Source: Candidatus Thiodiazotropha sp. (ex Monitilora ramsayi) (GTDB lineage Bacteria; Pseudomonadota; Gammaproteobacteria; Chromatiales; Chromatiaceae). Taken from it: a stretch of DNA of 64,000 bases. The stretch covers positions 124,001-188,000 of the forward strand of contig JAHXIP010000001.1 in assembly GCA_025655575.1 (NCBI GenBank), written 5' to 3'. The position numbers and the translations under genes were made by a program. The notes beneath the pieces were generated by a model, which was not told where the DNA came from, did no database searches, and worked only from the letters and a program-made list of their open reading frames with translations. Shown piece after piece: positions 38,523 to 48,578 of this stretch (positions within the stretch are counted from its first letter, which is position 1; every line of letters begins with the position of its first letter).

Positions 38523-38601
38523 GGTACATCCTGATAATGGTATGGCTAGGTCGACACATTCTACCCTATTCCAGCATGTCTTCGGTTGGCTTGGTACCAA
38601 C

Positions 38602-41424
38602 TCAACCCGTATTCCTCAACCCGGCAGAGATAGCGTTGATGGAACGCAGTAAAGGTGTCAGCCAAAGTTCTCGCGCCTCTTCGCTGAGACGACTGTCGCG
38701 ATAATGGCGGATCAGGCCGAGCTGGATATGATTGAGAGGATCGAGATAGGCGTCACGGCGGCTGAGTGATTGCTTGAGCACCGGTGTGTCGTCGAGCAGC
38801 TCATCGATCTTCGCGATTTCCAGTATCTGTTTGCGAGTGCGATGATATTCACCACGAATCGCTTCAAATACCCGGTCCCGGGTTTCCGGGTCGTGACAGA
38901 GCCTGGCATACTGCTCGGCAATTGCCATATCCGATTTGAAAAGTGCCATCTGTGTATTGCTCAACAGGGCGTGGAAAAAAGGCCATTCCCGATACATTTT
39001 CTGCAGTTGTTTGAGATGCTCCTTACGCTTTCCCCGCCACTTTGCGAGGGCGGTGCCAACCCCATACCATCCTGGGAGGTTCTGTCTCGCTTGTCCCCAG
39101 CCGAAGACCCAGGCGATAGCGCGCACGGATGACTTGGATCGATTGCCTTTGCTGCGATGGGAAGGGCGAGAACCGATATTCATCATGCCGATCTCATTGA
39201 CCGGTGTGGCGTCGTAGAAGTAGTCGAGGAAGCCTGGTGTCTCCTCTGTCAGCAGGCGGAAGTGGCTCTCGCTTAACTCTGCGATCTCCTGCATGGCGGT
39301 GACGAAAGCCGATCGGTCTTTCTTGATATGGCGCACCACTCCCTGGCTTGCCTTAAAAAGGCCGGTGGTACCCATGGTGAGCTCATAGATGGCGGTCTCG
39401 CGGTTACTGTATTTGTTTGAAAGCACCTCGCCTTGTTCGGTGATCTTGATTTCCCCTTTCACCGTGTTGGCCGGTTGGGCCAGGATCGAGTCATGGGTTG
39501 GGCCACCACCACGACCCACGGTTCCGCCTCGTCCATGGAACAACCGGCAGCGGATACCGTTCGCCTCTGCCAGGGCGATAATGCGCTTCTGGGTCTGATA
39601 GAGATGCCAGGCGGATGCCATGATGCCTCCGTCCTTGGCCGAATCGGAGTAGCCGAGCATCACCTCCTGGCGGTTATCCGAGGCGGTCAGCAGGGATTTA
39701 TAGCAGCTGTTTGAGAAGAGGTGGGTGAGAATCGATTCACTGCGCCGGAGGTCATCAATGGTCTCGAACAGCGGGGAGATCTCCAATTGACAGAACCAAC
39801 CCTGGTCGTTCTTGCCCAGCAGCCCGTTTAGGTAGCCCAGAAAAGCCACTTCCATGATGTGGCTGGCCTGATGAGTCATGGAGATGACGTATTGTCCAAT
39901 GGCATTCTGGCTGATTGTCTGTTTTGCTTCTGCGATAACCTTGAATACGGCCAGTACCTGGCGGGTCTGTTCAGAGAGCGCTTCTGCATTCAACGGACTG
40001 GTAAGTCCTTGAGAGATCAGCCTGTCGAGCAGATCCAGCCGTGCCGAATCATCCAGTGTGTCGTAGGCGTCGGTTTCACCGATGTGCGACAAGATCTCAG
40101 CCACAGCCGCACTGTGGACAGCAGATTCCTGTCGGATATCGAGTCGTGAGAGATAGAAGCCAAAGGTCTCAGCCAGATGGATCAGGTCGAGTAATCCGCC
40201 ATTGGCGGCAGCATCGTCGCCGTGGCTGTGCAGGGAGGCAGAGATCAGTTTCAAGTCTCGCTGAAAGGCCTTTTCGTTGTCATAGGCCCCCTGTGTATCA
40301 ATGGTCTGTGCCCCATCAATAAATGCCTCGGCGGATGCCAGATTCTGATTGAGGCGCTGACGAATGATGAAAAGCTTGCGCCGGTAAGGCTCATCCTCGA
40401 AACGACGTGGATTATCACACAAGAGTGCTTTACAGATTTCGATGTCGGACTCGAGGCTCTCCGTGAATGCCCAATTCGGGTTGCAGAAGCGATAGGAGAA
40501 GGTGAGTTCGGAGATCAGCTCATCGACCCGCCGGATATACTCCCGCAGAATGGTCTGCTGCCCCATTCTGAGCGCGAGTCGGGTTACATCCGGGGTCACG
40601 AAAGGGTTGCCGTCCCGGTCACCGCCGATCCAGGAACCGAAGTGGAGGAAAGCGGGAAGTTGGATGCCGTGATAGTCCTCATGGTCTGCATAGATACGCC
40701 GGACCCCCGATTCGAGCCTGCGATAGACTTGGGGCACCGCATCAAACAGGCAGCGTTGGAAGTAGTGTTGCCCGAGTCTGATCTCGTTTCTTACCTCCGG
40801 CCTGACCGCCCTCACCTCTTCGGTTTTCCACAGGGTCTGGATCTGGGTCTTGAGTGTCCTGACCGTGTCCTCGTATTGTGTGAGACTGCGCTTGGGGGCA
40901 TCAAGCATTTCACTGGTGACGAAGATGCGTCGCAACAGATTCATCATCACCAGTCGTTTCGATTCTGTTGGATGCGCGGTGAAGACAGGGATATAGGCTG
41001 TGTCGTCGAAGATATTCTGTAATTGCAGCGGATCGATGCCATGTTTACGAAGTTCGCGCAGTGTGTGGTCGAAAGAGCCTTCCCAGAGCTCCCCTCCCTT
41101 GCCCGCGATGCGCCGTCGCTGGCGATGCAGGAAGGCCTCCTCAGCGATATTCACCAATACGAAATAGATGCTGAATGCTCGCACCACATCGCCCAGGGTC
41201 TCTGGTTGCAGTGACTCGATCAGCCGATTGAGTCGTTCGCTGTGTTTGGGATTGGGTCGTTCTGCGAGCTGGATATAACCTTTGCGCAATCGTTCCACAA
41301 TTGTGAACGTTCTCTCACCTACCTGTTCCCGTAGTACCTCACCCAGCAGTGTGCCGAGTAGGCGTACACGTCCGCGTAGGGCTTTATCGTGCTTGATACA
41401 TGCCTCGGTGAAACTGTCAGTCAT
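38602..41424 (-). CDS. ppc: Phosphoenolpyruvate carboxylase
   Basis: 940 residues, a typical bacterial PEPC that carboxylates PEP to oxaloacetate and feeds the TCA cycle. The catalytic His is H151 in VFTAHPTESKR. Other signatures are FGSWIGGDRDGNPFVT, GYSDSAKDGG and FHGRGGTVGRGGGPTHD. The C-terminus ends with the usual ISAGLRNTG. Confidence 0.98.
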   Translation of the reverse strand: MTDSFTEACIKHDKALRGRVRLLGTLLGEVLREQVGERTFTIVERLRKGYIQLAERPNPKHSERLNRLIESLQPETLGDVVRAFSIYFVLVNIAEEAFLHRQRRRIAGKGGELWEGSFDHTLRELRKHGIDPLQLQNIFDDTAYIPVFTAHPTESKRLVMMNLLRRIFVTSEMLDAPKRSLTQYEDTVRTLKTQIQTLWKTEEVRAVRPEVRNEIRLGQHYFQRCLFDAVPQVYRRLESGVRRIYADHEDYHGIQLPAFLHFGSWIGGDRDGNPFVTPDVTRLALRMGQQTILREYIRRVDELISELTFSYRFCNPNWAFTESLESDIEICKALLCDNPRRFEDEPYRRKLFIIRQRLNQNLASAEAFIDGAQTIDTQGAYDNEKAFQRDLKLISASLHSHGDDAAANGGLLDLIHLAETFGFYLSRLDIRQESAVHSAAVAEILSHIGETDAYDTLDDSARLDLLDRLISQGLTSPLNAEALSEQTRQVLAVFKVIAEAKQTISQNAIGQYVISMTHQASHIMEVAFLGYLNGLLGKNDQGWFCQLEISPLFETIDDLRRSESILTHLFSNSCYKSLLTASDNRQEVMLGYSDSAKDGGIMASAWHLYQTQKRIIALAEANGIRCRLFHGRGGTVGRGGGPTHDSILAQPANTVKGEIKITEQGEVLSNKYSNRETAIYELTMGTTGLFKASQGVVRHIKKDRSAFVTAMQEIAELSESHFRLLTEETPGFLDYFYDATPVNEIGMMNIGSRPSHRSKGNRSKSSVRAIAWVFGWGQARQNLPGWYGVGTALAKWRGKRKEHLKQLQKMYREWPFFHALLSNTQMALFKSDMAIAEQYARLCHDPETRDRVFEAIRGEYHRTRKQILEIAKIDELLDDTPVLKQSLSRRDAYLDPLNHIQLGLIRHYRDSRLSEEARELWLTPLLRSINAISAGLRNTG

Positions 41425-41732
41425 AACCTGTCGCCTATTTTATCTTTTGTTATTGCGGTACTCGTTAGCATAGACCGGGATTCAGTATGTATTCACACAT
41501 GCTGAATATTGGTAGGTGTTGTGGCGGGGTTACAGGACACACAGAATCGTGACATGGGTTTATCGATGGGTAGATAGTTGTTGCCCAGCCATGTGACAAC
41601 GAGACTGGTGGGCTGGCCCGAAAGGAGCCCAGCTTATGAGCTGGGTTCTGATCATTGCCTTATTTACCGCATGGCCCACTAGATGCGGATAGTCACCATG
41701 CAAGCTGAGTATCGCAATCTAGGGGCAACGAA
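41425..41732. other. 308-nt intergenic before ppc and after the giant oxidoreductase
   Basis: Contains the ppc upstream region. No promoter was recognised with confidence. A perfect hairpin, GAGCCCAGCT-TATG-AGCTGGGTTC (41625-41648), lies 85 nt after the oxidoreductase stop. It has no proper U-run on either strand. No ORF or RNA gene is recognised. Confidence 0.5.
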
Positions 41733-44700
41733 TCAGACCAACACTAATTCGATACCGTCCTGCACCATCTGATCGATAAAGCGTTGCTGCCACTGCTCAC
41801 CCTGTAAGCGACGTATAGTCTCCACAACGATGTACTCCGGCATCAAACCGGTCTCATCGGTATAGCGGCTCAGACCTTGCTGGCAAGCGGGGCATGTTGT
41901 GAGTAGCTTGATATCCGGCCTGCCGGAGGTACTGTTTTGTGTCAGATCATCGATACCCTTGTTCAGTTCTTCCGATTTGCGGTAGCGCAGCTGGTTGGCA
42001 ATATCGGGTCGGCTGGTGCCGAGGGTACCGGCCTCGCCACAACAGCGATCACTCAGCAACACCTGTTTGCCGGTCAGGCTACTGGCGACCTGCAAAGGGC
42101 TGTAATGCTTGATCGGCGTATGGCAGGGATCGTGATAGAGATATTCGGTGCTTTGGTTGCCGTCCAGAGCGACCCCCTTCTCCATCATATATTCGTGAAT
42201 ATCGAGTAATCGGCAGCCGGGGAAGATCTTGTCGAATTCATACTGCAGTAGCTGATCCATACAAGTGCCACAAGAGACAAGCACGGTCTTGATGTCCATG
42301 TAGTTGAGGGTATTGGCAATACGATGAAACAGTACCCTGTTTTCTGTGGTGATCTGCCGACCGCGCGCATGCAGACCGGCAGCGTTCTGAGGGTAGCCAC
42401 AGCAGAGATAACCGGGTGGCAGGACAGTTTCGGCACCCAGTTCGCCGAGCATGGCCAGCGTGGCCATGCCGATCTCGCTATAGAGGCGCTCGGAGCCACA
42501 GCCGGGGAAGTAGAAGACTGCATCGCTCTCCTCGCTGACCTTGCGCGGGTTGCGCAGGATCGGCACTGATTTGGTGTCTTGTAGATTGAGGGCATCGCGC
42601 AGGGTCTTTGCGGGCGGTGCCACACGAATTGGCTTCTGTAGCATTTCTACCAGCATTGTCTGGGGTTTGGGTGTGCCGGTAGTCGCTTTTGGCGGTTGTG
42701 CTTTGGGTTTTACCAGGCCCGCTTTGCCGGCCAGGCTATAACCGAGATTGAGACCCTTGAAGCCCCACTCCGCCATGCCCTTGCGCATCCAGCGGATGGC
42801 GGTGGGGTTGGTGATGTTGAGAAAACTCATGGCCGCGGTCGTACCCAGATTACGCCGCTTCTTGCCGCGATCCACCAGGATCTTACGCATCAGCGTGGTG
42901 ACTTCACCGAAATCGATATTAACCGGGCAGGGGTTTTCGCACTTGTGGCAGATAGTGCAGTGGTCAGCTACATCATTCATCTCGGCAAAGTGGGCCAGGG
43001 AGATACCGCGGCGGGTCTGCTCCTCATAGAGGAAGGCCTCGAGGATCAGGCCGGTGGCGAGAATCTTGTTGCGCGGTGAATAGAGCAGGTTGGCGCGGGG
43101 TACATGGGTCATGCAGACCGGTTTGCACTTACCGCAGCGCAGACAGTGCTTGATCTCATCGTTGAGGGTGCCAAGCTCACTCTCTTCAAGGATGATCGCC
43201 TCGAGTTCCAGCAGGCGCAGTGAAGGCGTGTAAGCCATCTCCAGGTCGGCACCGGCAATCAGTTTGCCCCGGTTGAAGGAACCATCAGGATCGATTTCCT
43301 GTTTGTAGCCGGCAAAAGCGGTGAGTTTGTCCGCTTCCATATATTGCAGCTTGGTCAGGCCGATGCCGTGTTCACCGGAGATGGCACCGTCCAGATCGAG
43401 CGCCAGGGCCATGATGCGATCGACGATGTGGTCCGCCTGCTGCAGCATGGCGTAGTTGTCAGAATGAACCGGGATGTTGGTATGCACATTGCCGTCACCC
43501 GCATGCATGTGCAGGGCCACGAAGAGGCGCGAGTCCCGTAGTCGGGCATGAATCTCACGCATGGCAAGGCGCAGGGTACGCATCTCCTGACCGAGAAAGA
43601 TCTCATCCAACCGCGAGGCGACCTCGGTGCGATAAGAAATGACCAGGTCCCGGCGCAGCAGCAGGTCGAGCAAACGGTCATCAGGCTGAATGCTGGACTG
43701 TTCCTCCTCGCTCAGCAGGGATGTGTGATCTGCGGCGGGAGAATCCAGATTGTCGAGCAGATGTTGCCAGCGGTGGCGGGCCTGAGAGACCGCGTCCTGT
43801 GCCAGCGCCAGCTTGGCTTCCAGGATAGAGCGGTTCTCGTCACTGGCTTCAAAGTCGTCATCCGGCTTGCGAAGTGAGTGGTCACCTACCAGGTAGGCCA
43901 AGACTTCATCAGCGATGAGGATCTTGTTGCTGATCGACTCCTCGATGTTGATTCGCTCAATGCCACGGCTGTACTCCGCCAGCTTGTCCAGCGGGATGAC
44001 CACGTCCTCGTTGATCTTGAAAGCGTTGGTGTGGGCTGAAATGGCGGCGGTGCGGGCACGATCGAGCCAGAAGTTTCGACGTGCCTCCGGGCTGCTGGCG
44101 ATGAAGGCCTCCCCTTCCCGTGCCTGGGTCATCCGTACCACTTCGGCGGCGGCTGTTTCGAGTAGTTCGGCGTTGTCGCTGGCGATATCCGCCAACAGCA
44201 CCATCTTCGGCCGCTCATGGCGAGGGGCCTTGGTCGAGTATTTGACGGCCTTCAGGTAACGCTCGTCCAAATGCTCCAGCCCTACCAGCAGCACCTCGTC
44301 GTGTTGGTCGAGGTAATCCTTGAGTTCGACAATGGCCGGTACCGCCTTGCCGATATCACTACCGAAAAACTCCAGACAAAGTGTCCGTACCTGCGAAGGC
44401 ATGCGATGCAGAATGAAGCGGGCGGAGGTAATCATGCCGTCACATCCCTCTTTCTGCACACCAGGCAGACCGGAGAGAAATTTGTCGGTGACATCCTTGC
44501 CCAGGCCTACCTTACGGAAGGCACTGCCAGGCATACTTAGGGTCTGCGGTTCGCCGAGGGCAGACTTGCCGTCTGACCCATAGCGTGTGATGCGAAACTG
44601 CACTTCCGCCTGGTCGTGAATCTTTCCCAGGTTGTGGTTGAGCCGCTCCACCTCGAGCCATTCTCCTAGAGGCGTGACCATGCGCCAGCTGACCAGGTTG

Positions 44701-45590
44701 TCGAGGGTGGTGCCCCAGAGGACGGCCTTTTTACCACCGGCATTCATGGCGATGTTGCCGCCAATGGTGGAGGCATCCTGGGAGGTCGGGTCGACGGCGA
44801 AGGCGAGACCGGCCGCCTCGGCCCGCTCGGAAACCCGCCGGGTCACCACGCCTGCGCCGGTATGGACAGTAGGCACTTTGCCTTCAACCCCGGGTAATTC
44901 GATCTCCTCCACCGCACCAACCAGATCCAGTTTTTCCGTATTGATGACGGCACTATGCGGATCGAGTGGTACCGCACTGCCGGTGTAGCCGGTACCGCCA
45001 CCGCGGGGAATCAGTGTCAGGCCGGTCTCAATACAGGCCTTGACGATGGGTGCAATCTCGGCTTCCGTGTCGGGGGTGATGACCACGAAAGGGATCTCGA
45101 CCCGCCAGTCGGTGGCATCGGTGGCATGGGAGACGCGGGCGATACCGCTGAAGTCCACATTGTCGCTACGAGTCAGGCCGATCAGGTTTCGCCGGGTATG
45201 GCGCCTCAATTCCAGCTGATCTTCGAAGCGGCGGCCGAATGACTCTACGGCATCCCGTGCAGCAGACAGCAACTTGAGCGCCGATTGATTACCGTTGGCG
45301 CGTAACTCAAACTGGTCGAGACGGTGCTTGAGGGCATCGATCAGAGCATGTCGGCGCTCCTCGTTATCGAGCAGGTCATCCTGTAGGTAGGGATTACGGG
45401 TGATGGCCCACATATCGCCCAACACCTCAAACAGCATACGGGCAGAACGGCCAGTACGCCGGCTGCTGCGCAACTGCTCGATCAGTTCCCACATGGGCTT
45501 CCCAAGGAACCGGATCACAATCTCCCGGTCAGAAAATGATGTGTAGTTGTAAGGGATCTCGCGTATGCGGGGTGATGACTCTGTATTCAT
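41733..45590 (-). CDS. DUF3683 / GlcD-like FAD oxidoreductase fused to 4Fe-4S and CCG domains
   Basis: 1285 residues. A DUF3683 segment at the N-terminus ([20 protein letters not shown]) is followed by an FAD-binding domain of the GlcD/D-lactate dehydrogenase family, with [20 protein letters not shown] and the [16 protein letters not shown] block. About residue 840 onward are two 4Fe-4S clusters ([25 protein letters not shown]) and then CCG domains ([36 protein letters not shown]). It is one polypeptide combining what GlcD, GlcE and GlcF make as separate chains. The likely role is oxidation of a D-2-hydroxyacid (lactate or glycolate) with electrons passed to the quinone pool; the substrate is not shown. 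Similar fusions occur in Beta- and Gammaproteobacteria. Confidence 0.88.
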   Translation of the reverse strand: MNTESSPRIREIPYNYTSFSDREIVIRFLGKPMWELIEQLRSSRRTGRSARMLFEVLGDMWAITRNPYLQDDLLDNEERRHALIDALKHRLDQFELRANGNQSALKLLSAARDAVESFGRRFEDQLELRRHTRRNLIGLTRSDNVDFSGIARVSHATDATDWRVEIPFVVITPDTEAEIAPIVKACIETGLTLIPRGGGTGYTGSAVPLDPHSAVINTEKLDLVGAVEEIELPGVEGKVPTVHTGAGVVTRRVSERAEAAGLAFAVDPTSQDASTIGGNIAMNAGGKKAVLWGTTLDNLVSWRMVTPLGEWLEVERLNHNLGKIHDQAEVQFRITRYGSDGKSALGEPQTLSMPGSAFRKVGLGKDVTDKFLSGLPGVQKEGCDGMITSARFILHRMPSQVRTLCLEFFGSDIGKAVPAIVELKDYLDQHDEVLLVGLEHLDERYLKAVKYSTKAPRHERPKMVLLADIASDNAELLETAAAEVVRMTQAREGEAFIASSPEARRNFWLDRARTAAISAHTNAFKINEDVVIPLDKLAEYSRGIERINIEESISNKILIADEVLAYLVGDHSLRKPDDDFEASDENRSILEAKLALAQDAVSQARHRWQHLLDNLDSPAADHTSLLSEEEQSSIQPDDRLLDLLLRRDLVISYRTEVASRLDEIFLGQEMRTLRLAMREIHARLRDSRLFVALHMHAGDGNVHTNIPVHSDNYAMLQQADHIVDRIMALALDLDGAISGEHGIGLTKLQYMEADKLTAFAGYKQEIDPDGSFNRGKLIAGADLEMAYTPSLRLLELEAIILEESELGTLNDEIKHCLRCGKCKPVCMTHVPRANLLYSPRNKILATGLILEAFLYEEQTRRGISLAHFAEMNDVADHCTICHKCENPCPVNIDFGEVTTLMRKILVDRGKKRRNLGTTAAMSFLNITNPTAIRWMRKGMAEWGFKGLNLGYSLAGKAGLVKPKAQPPKATTGTPKPQTMLVEMLQKPIRVAPPAKTLRDALNLQDTKSVPILRNPRKVSEESDAVFYFPGCGSERLYSEIGMATLAMLGELGAETVLPPGYLCCGYPQNAAGLHARGRQITTENRVLFHRIANTLNYMDIKTVLVSCGTCMDQLLQYEFDKIFPGCRLLDIHEYMMEKGVALDGNQSTEYLYHDPCHTPIKHYSPLQVASSLTGKQVLLSDRCCGEAGTLGTSRPDIANQLRYRKSEELNKGIDDLTQNSTSGRPDIKLLTTCPACQQGLSRYTDETGLMPEYIVVETIRRLQGEQWQQRFIDQMVQDGIELVLV

Positions 45591-45736
45591 TTGTGGGTGC
45601 TGAGGTGAGATGCCTGAGATTTTCAGGTCAGGGCTGAACAGGCGGGCTATTGTAGCTCAATTAAAGACGCGGCTTAATGCCGAAACATAATTTTGTTTCT
45701 TGTTTCATCAACAGACAACTCTGAAGGGAGAAGAAG

Positions 45737-46207
45737 ATGCAGTTAGATAGAAAACGCGTTGGACAGTCAGTTTCTGTATTCATGCTGGTATTTATCTGGG
45801 GATCTGCCGGACAGGTAGCGCAAGCTGGAGAGTTGGAGCGCGCACTGGAATACCGTCAGGGTGTGATGAATGTGCTGGGCTGGAACATGAAATCGATGGG
45901 TAACATGATGAAAGGCAAGCAACCCTATGATGCTGAGGCCTTCGCAGTTCACGCCGGTGATCTGGCAAAAGCGGCCACGCTTGATGTATTACCAGGGTTT
46001 CCTGAGGACTCAGATGAAGGCGAAACGGATGCCAGAGCAGATATCTGGCTCGATTTCGATGATTTCAAACAGAAGTTGGAGGATCTGCGTCGCGCCAGCC
46101 AGACACTGAGTGAGGTTGCCGCAGGCGGTGACAAGGCTGCCATGGGCGATGCCCTGGGTAAAACAGGTAAAGCCTGTAAGGCTTGTCATGATAGTTATAA
46201 AGACTGA
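45737..46207 (+). CDS. Cytochrome c' (periplasmic)
   Basis: 156 residues. A signal peptide (hydrophobic SVFMLVFIWGSAG, cut after VAQA) is followed by a four-helix-bundle protein with a single C-terminal haem motif CKACH at 147-151. This C-terminal placing is diagnostic of cytochrome c' (class II). These proteins bind NO and CO and are common in denitrifiers and sulfur bacteria; here NO protection or electron transfer is possible. GAAGGGAG precedes the ATG, so expression may be strong. Confidence 0.93.
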   Translation: MQLDRKRVGQSVSVFMLVFIWGSAGQVAQAGELERALEYRQGVMNVLGWNMKSMGNMMKGKQPYDAEAFAVHAGDLAKAATLDVLPGFPEDSDEGETDARADIWLDFDDFKQKLEDLRRASQTLSEVAAGGDKAAMGDALGKTGKACKACHDSYKD

Positions 46208-46230
46208 ATCGGGGTGTTTTCCGTTTTGTC

Positions 46231-46554
46231 CTAGGGATAGTCGTCGCCGATCTCATCCTGCGTGAGAATCCGCTCAATCGCGCAGGCGATTTCATAATTG
46301 CCCGCGTCAGCTGGTGAGCTGCGAACCACGTTAACGGTGGCCGAAAGCGGCGGTGTGATGGCCTGCTCAGGTACGATATGAATCGCTAGCTGTGTGCCGG
46401 GGTTGATCTCTTGCGGAGCGATAAGGAGCAGACCTGCAGCACTGAGGTTCTTGACCTTGCCTTCTGCCACGTCTGCTGCACCCTGAATTCTGAACTGAGC
46501 CAGGCACTCAATGCCCATGCGATGGAAGTGTCTTTTCTCAGCAAAGTCATTCAT
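46231..46554 (-). CDS. PilZ domain protein
   Basis: 107 residues from ATG 46554. The frame has a second ATG at 46560 only 2 nt after GAGGAG; ATG 46554 has the better 8-nt spacing. The c-di-GMP binding signature is present: RHFHR (RxxxR) near the N-terminus and NLSAAG (NxSxxG) in the middle, on a beta-barrel sequence. It is a single-domain c-di-GMP receptor. It is convergent with cytochrome c' at 23 nt. Confidence 0.92.
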   Translation of the reverse strand: MNDFAEKRHFHRMGIECLAQFRIQGAADVAEGKVKNLSAAGLLLIAPQEINPGTQLAIHIVPEQAITPPLSATVNVVRSSPADAGNYEIACAIERILTQDEIGDDYP

Positions 46555-46651
46555 GAGCATGTCTCCTCAGTCTTACGTGGAGTAGTGCAGGGTTCAATGA
46601 CGCACCTGCTGCCTGCCAAGTGTCTAATTTAGCAGGAAGCGCCTCTGCCGA

Positions 46652-46688
46652 CAGGGAAAAAAACGTGAAAACAGGCGTTTTTTTCCTG
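46652..46688. terminator. A/T-rich hairpin between PilZ and DUF4124 genes
   Basis: CAGGGAAAAAAACG (46652-46665) and CGTTTTTTTCCTG (46676-46688) form a 13-bp stem with one bulged G and a 10-nt loop. It lies in the upstream region shared by the two divergent genes. T-rich on one arm, it could be an attenuator or protein-binding dyad; no role is known. Confidence 0.35.
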
Positions 46689-46788
46689 GGTTTAAGGGCT
46701 TTGCGGTATGCTTGAATCAAAATTGAGGCCGGATTTCTCCAGCAGAACAGGGAATAAACCTAGTCAAATTAACCAGAAGGTGAGAAGA

Positions 46789-47259
46789 ATGCGTGCAGTT
46801 ACTGCCTTAATCATTGCCGGGATATCATTTTTTTCTATACCCACTGCTCTGGCCGAGATCTACCGGTCACTGGATGCCGAGGGCAATGTGACTTACACCG
46901 ACGTACCACCGGAGGGAGAGCAGGCAGCGGAAAGAATAACGCTACCCCCTGAGCCTTCAGATGAGACTGTTCGTGATACAGAACTGAGAAACATGGAGAT
47001 ACGTAGAGCGGCGGATAGTGCGTCGCGAAAACGCCTCGAAGAGAAACGTAAACAGTCTGCTAAAGTGGACCAGGCCCGTAAGAGGCTGGCTGAAGCCGAA
47101 GCAAAACTGGCAGAGACCAAAGTCATCAGGGACGAGGATCGCCAGAAGCTGGCAGGTGGAAAGCGTCGCATTCATCCAGACTATTTTGCGCGTGTGAATG
47201 GAGCAAAGCTTGAAGTGGAAAAGGCGAGAAAGGCCTTGCGGAAGGCACGTGGCTACTGA
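46789..47259 (+). CDS. DUF4124 domain-containing exported protein (second copy)
   Basis: 156 residues from ATG 46789, preceded by AAGGTGAG. The signal peptide (VTALIIAGISFFSIPTALA) is followed by the DUF4124 block EIYRSLDAEGNVTYTDVPPEG. The remainder is a Lys/Arg/Glu-rich helix, likely coiled coil (RKRLAEAEAKLAETKV), with an RRIHPDYFARVNGAKLEVEKAR block. The function is unknown. The start overlaps nothing upstream; the stop overlaps the cca start by 1 nt (TGATG), so translation is coupled. Confidence 0.83.
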   Translation: MRAVTALIIAGISFFSIPTALAEIYRSLDAEGNVTYTDVPPEGEQAAERITLPPEPSDETVRDTELRNMEIRRAADSASRKRLEEKRKQSAKVDQARKRLAEAEAKLAETKVIRDEDRQKLAGGKRRIHPDYFARVNGAKLEVEKARKALRKARGY

Positions 47260-48578
47260 TGCAAAGCTATCTGGTTGGTGGGGCAGTCAGGGACAAATTG
47301 CTGGGACTCCCGGTTAAGGAGCGTGATTTTGTCGTGGTGGGTGCAACACCTCAGGAGATGCTGGACCTGGGTTATCGTCAGGTTGGGCAGGATTTCCCGG
47401 TGTTTCTGCATCCCAAGACCCATGAGGAGTATGCGCTTGCAAGGACTTTGCGGTGTGGCGCCAACTCATCGGGTAAACCACATGCTGATACAACAGTCAG
47501 TCTGCAGGATGATCTGGCCAGGCGTGACCTGACAATTAATGCACTCGCTGAAACAGAGGAAGGGCAGCTGATTGATCCCTTCGGTGGTGAAGAGGACTTG
47601 CGTCGGGGCGTGCTCAGACATATCTCCCCGGCGTTTGCCGAAGACCCCATTCGCATATTACGGGTTGCCCGTTTCATGGCGCGCTATGCTTCTCTGGGAT
47701 TCACTGTCGCGCCGGAGACACTGGCACTGATGCAAGAAATGGTCAGGGAAGGCGCTGTGGATGCGCTTGTTCCGGAACGGGTCTGGCAAGAGTTGGTCAG
47801 TGCACTCAAGGAATCTGATCCACAACCTTTCTTCGATACCCTGCGCGAATGCGGTGCCCTCTCCCGGGTGTTGCCGGAGATCGATGGGCTCTACGGCGTG
47901 CCACAGCCGACCCGCTGGCATCCGGAAGTCGATTGCGGTGTGCACACATTGATGGCGCTTAGGGTTGCTTGTGAACTGAGTGATGCACCGGAGGTTCGCT
48001 TCGCCGTTTTGACCCATGATCTGGGTAAGGCCACCACACCGGCACATGTGCTGCCAAGCCACTATGGCCATGAGGGCAGGGGTGAACGGCTGGTCAAACA
48101 GTTGTGTCAAAGGCTCAAGGCACCCGTGCGTTTTAGGGATCTGGCAATGCGCTGTGCCGCTTACCACGGGTATACACATCGTCTCTACGAGTTAAGGCCA
48201 AAGACCATCCATAAGTTACTGAGTGGACTGGATGCCTTCCGCCGACCTGAGCGGCTCAAGCAGTTTCTCCTGGTGTGTGAGGCGGATTATCGGGGACGGG
48301 AGGGTTTCCACGAGCGGCCCTATCACCAGGCTGCAGACCTTTGGCAGCTCTATCTTGTGGCGAGCGGGGTAACGGCTGAGTCGAGTAGTGATGGTGAGCC
48401 CGGCTGGCTGAAGGGAGAAGCGATACGCCGGGAGCGGATTCGGCTGATTGCTGACCACCTGTCTGTAATGAAACAGACGGAGATGTCAGCGTCAGCCAGT
48501 CAAGCGGTCGAAAATCCTGAAGCCGGCGACATAGGTGCCAACGGCAGAACCAAGGGTGCTAAGGAAAAAGACCAATAG
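47259..48578 (+). CDS. cca: tRNA nucleotidyltransferase (CCA-adding enzyme) with HD domain
   Basis: 439 residues. It adds or repairs the CCA end of tRNAs. The nucleotidyltransferase part has LVGGAVRDKLLGLPVKERDFVVVG and RDLTINALAETEEG. The RNA-binding middle follows, then an HD phosphohydrolase domain with LTHDLGKATTP typical of class II proteobacterial Cca. The C-terminal about 30 residues (SASASQAVENPEAG onward) are low-complexity and overlap the TraB-like gene on the other strand by 87 nt. Confidence 0.96.
   Translation: MQSYLVGGAVRDKLLGLPVKERDFVVVGATPQEMLDLGYRQVGQDFPVFLHPKTHEEYALARTLRCGANSSGKPHADTTVSLQDDLARRDLTINALAETEEGQLIDPFGGEEDLRRGVLRHISPAFAEDPIRILRVARFMARYASLGFTVAPETLALMQEMVREGAVDALVPERVWQELVSALKESDPQPFFDTLRECGALSRVLPEIDGLYGVPQPTRWHPEVDCGVHTLMALRVACELSDAPEVRFAVLTHDLGKATTPAHVLPSHYGHEGRGERLVKQLCQRLKAPVRFRDLAMRCAAYHGYTHRLYELRPKTIHKLLSGLDAFRRPERLKQFLLVCEADYRGREGFHERPYHQAADLWQLYLVASGVTAESSSDGEPGWLKGEAIRRERIRLIADHLSVMKQTEMSASASQAVENPEAGDIGANGRTKGAKEKDQ

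Noticed and set aside
40222..41022. Open frame of about 266 codons opposite ppc
   Set aside because: Antisense shadow of ppc, whose identity is beyond doubt.
41625..41648. Perfect hairpin as an intrinsic terminator of the giant oxidoreductase
   Set aside because: No U-run in either direction and 85 nt from the stop; it is only described with the intergenic region.
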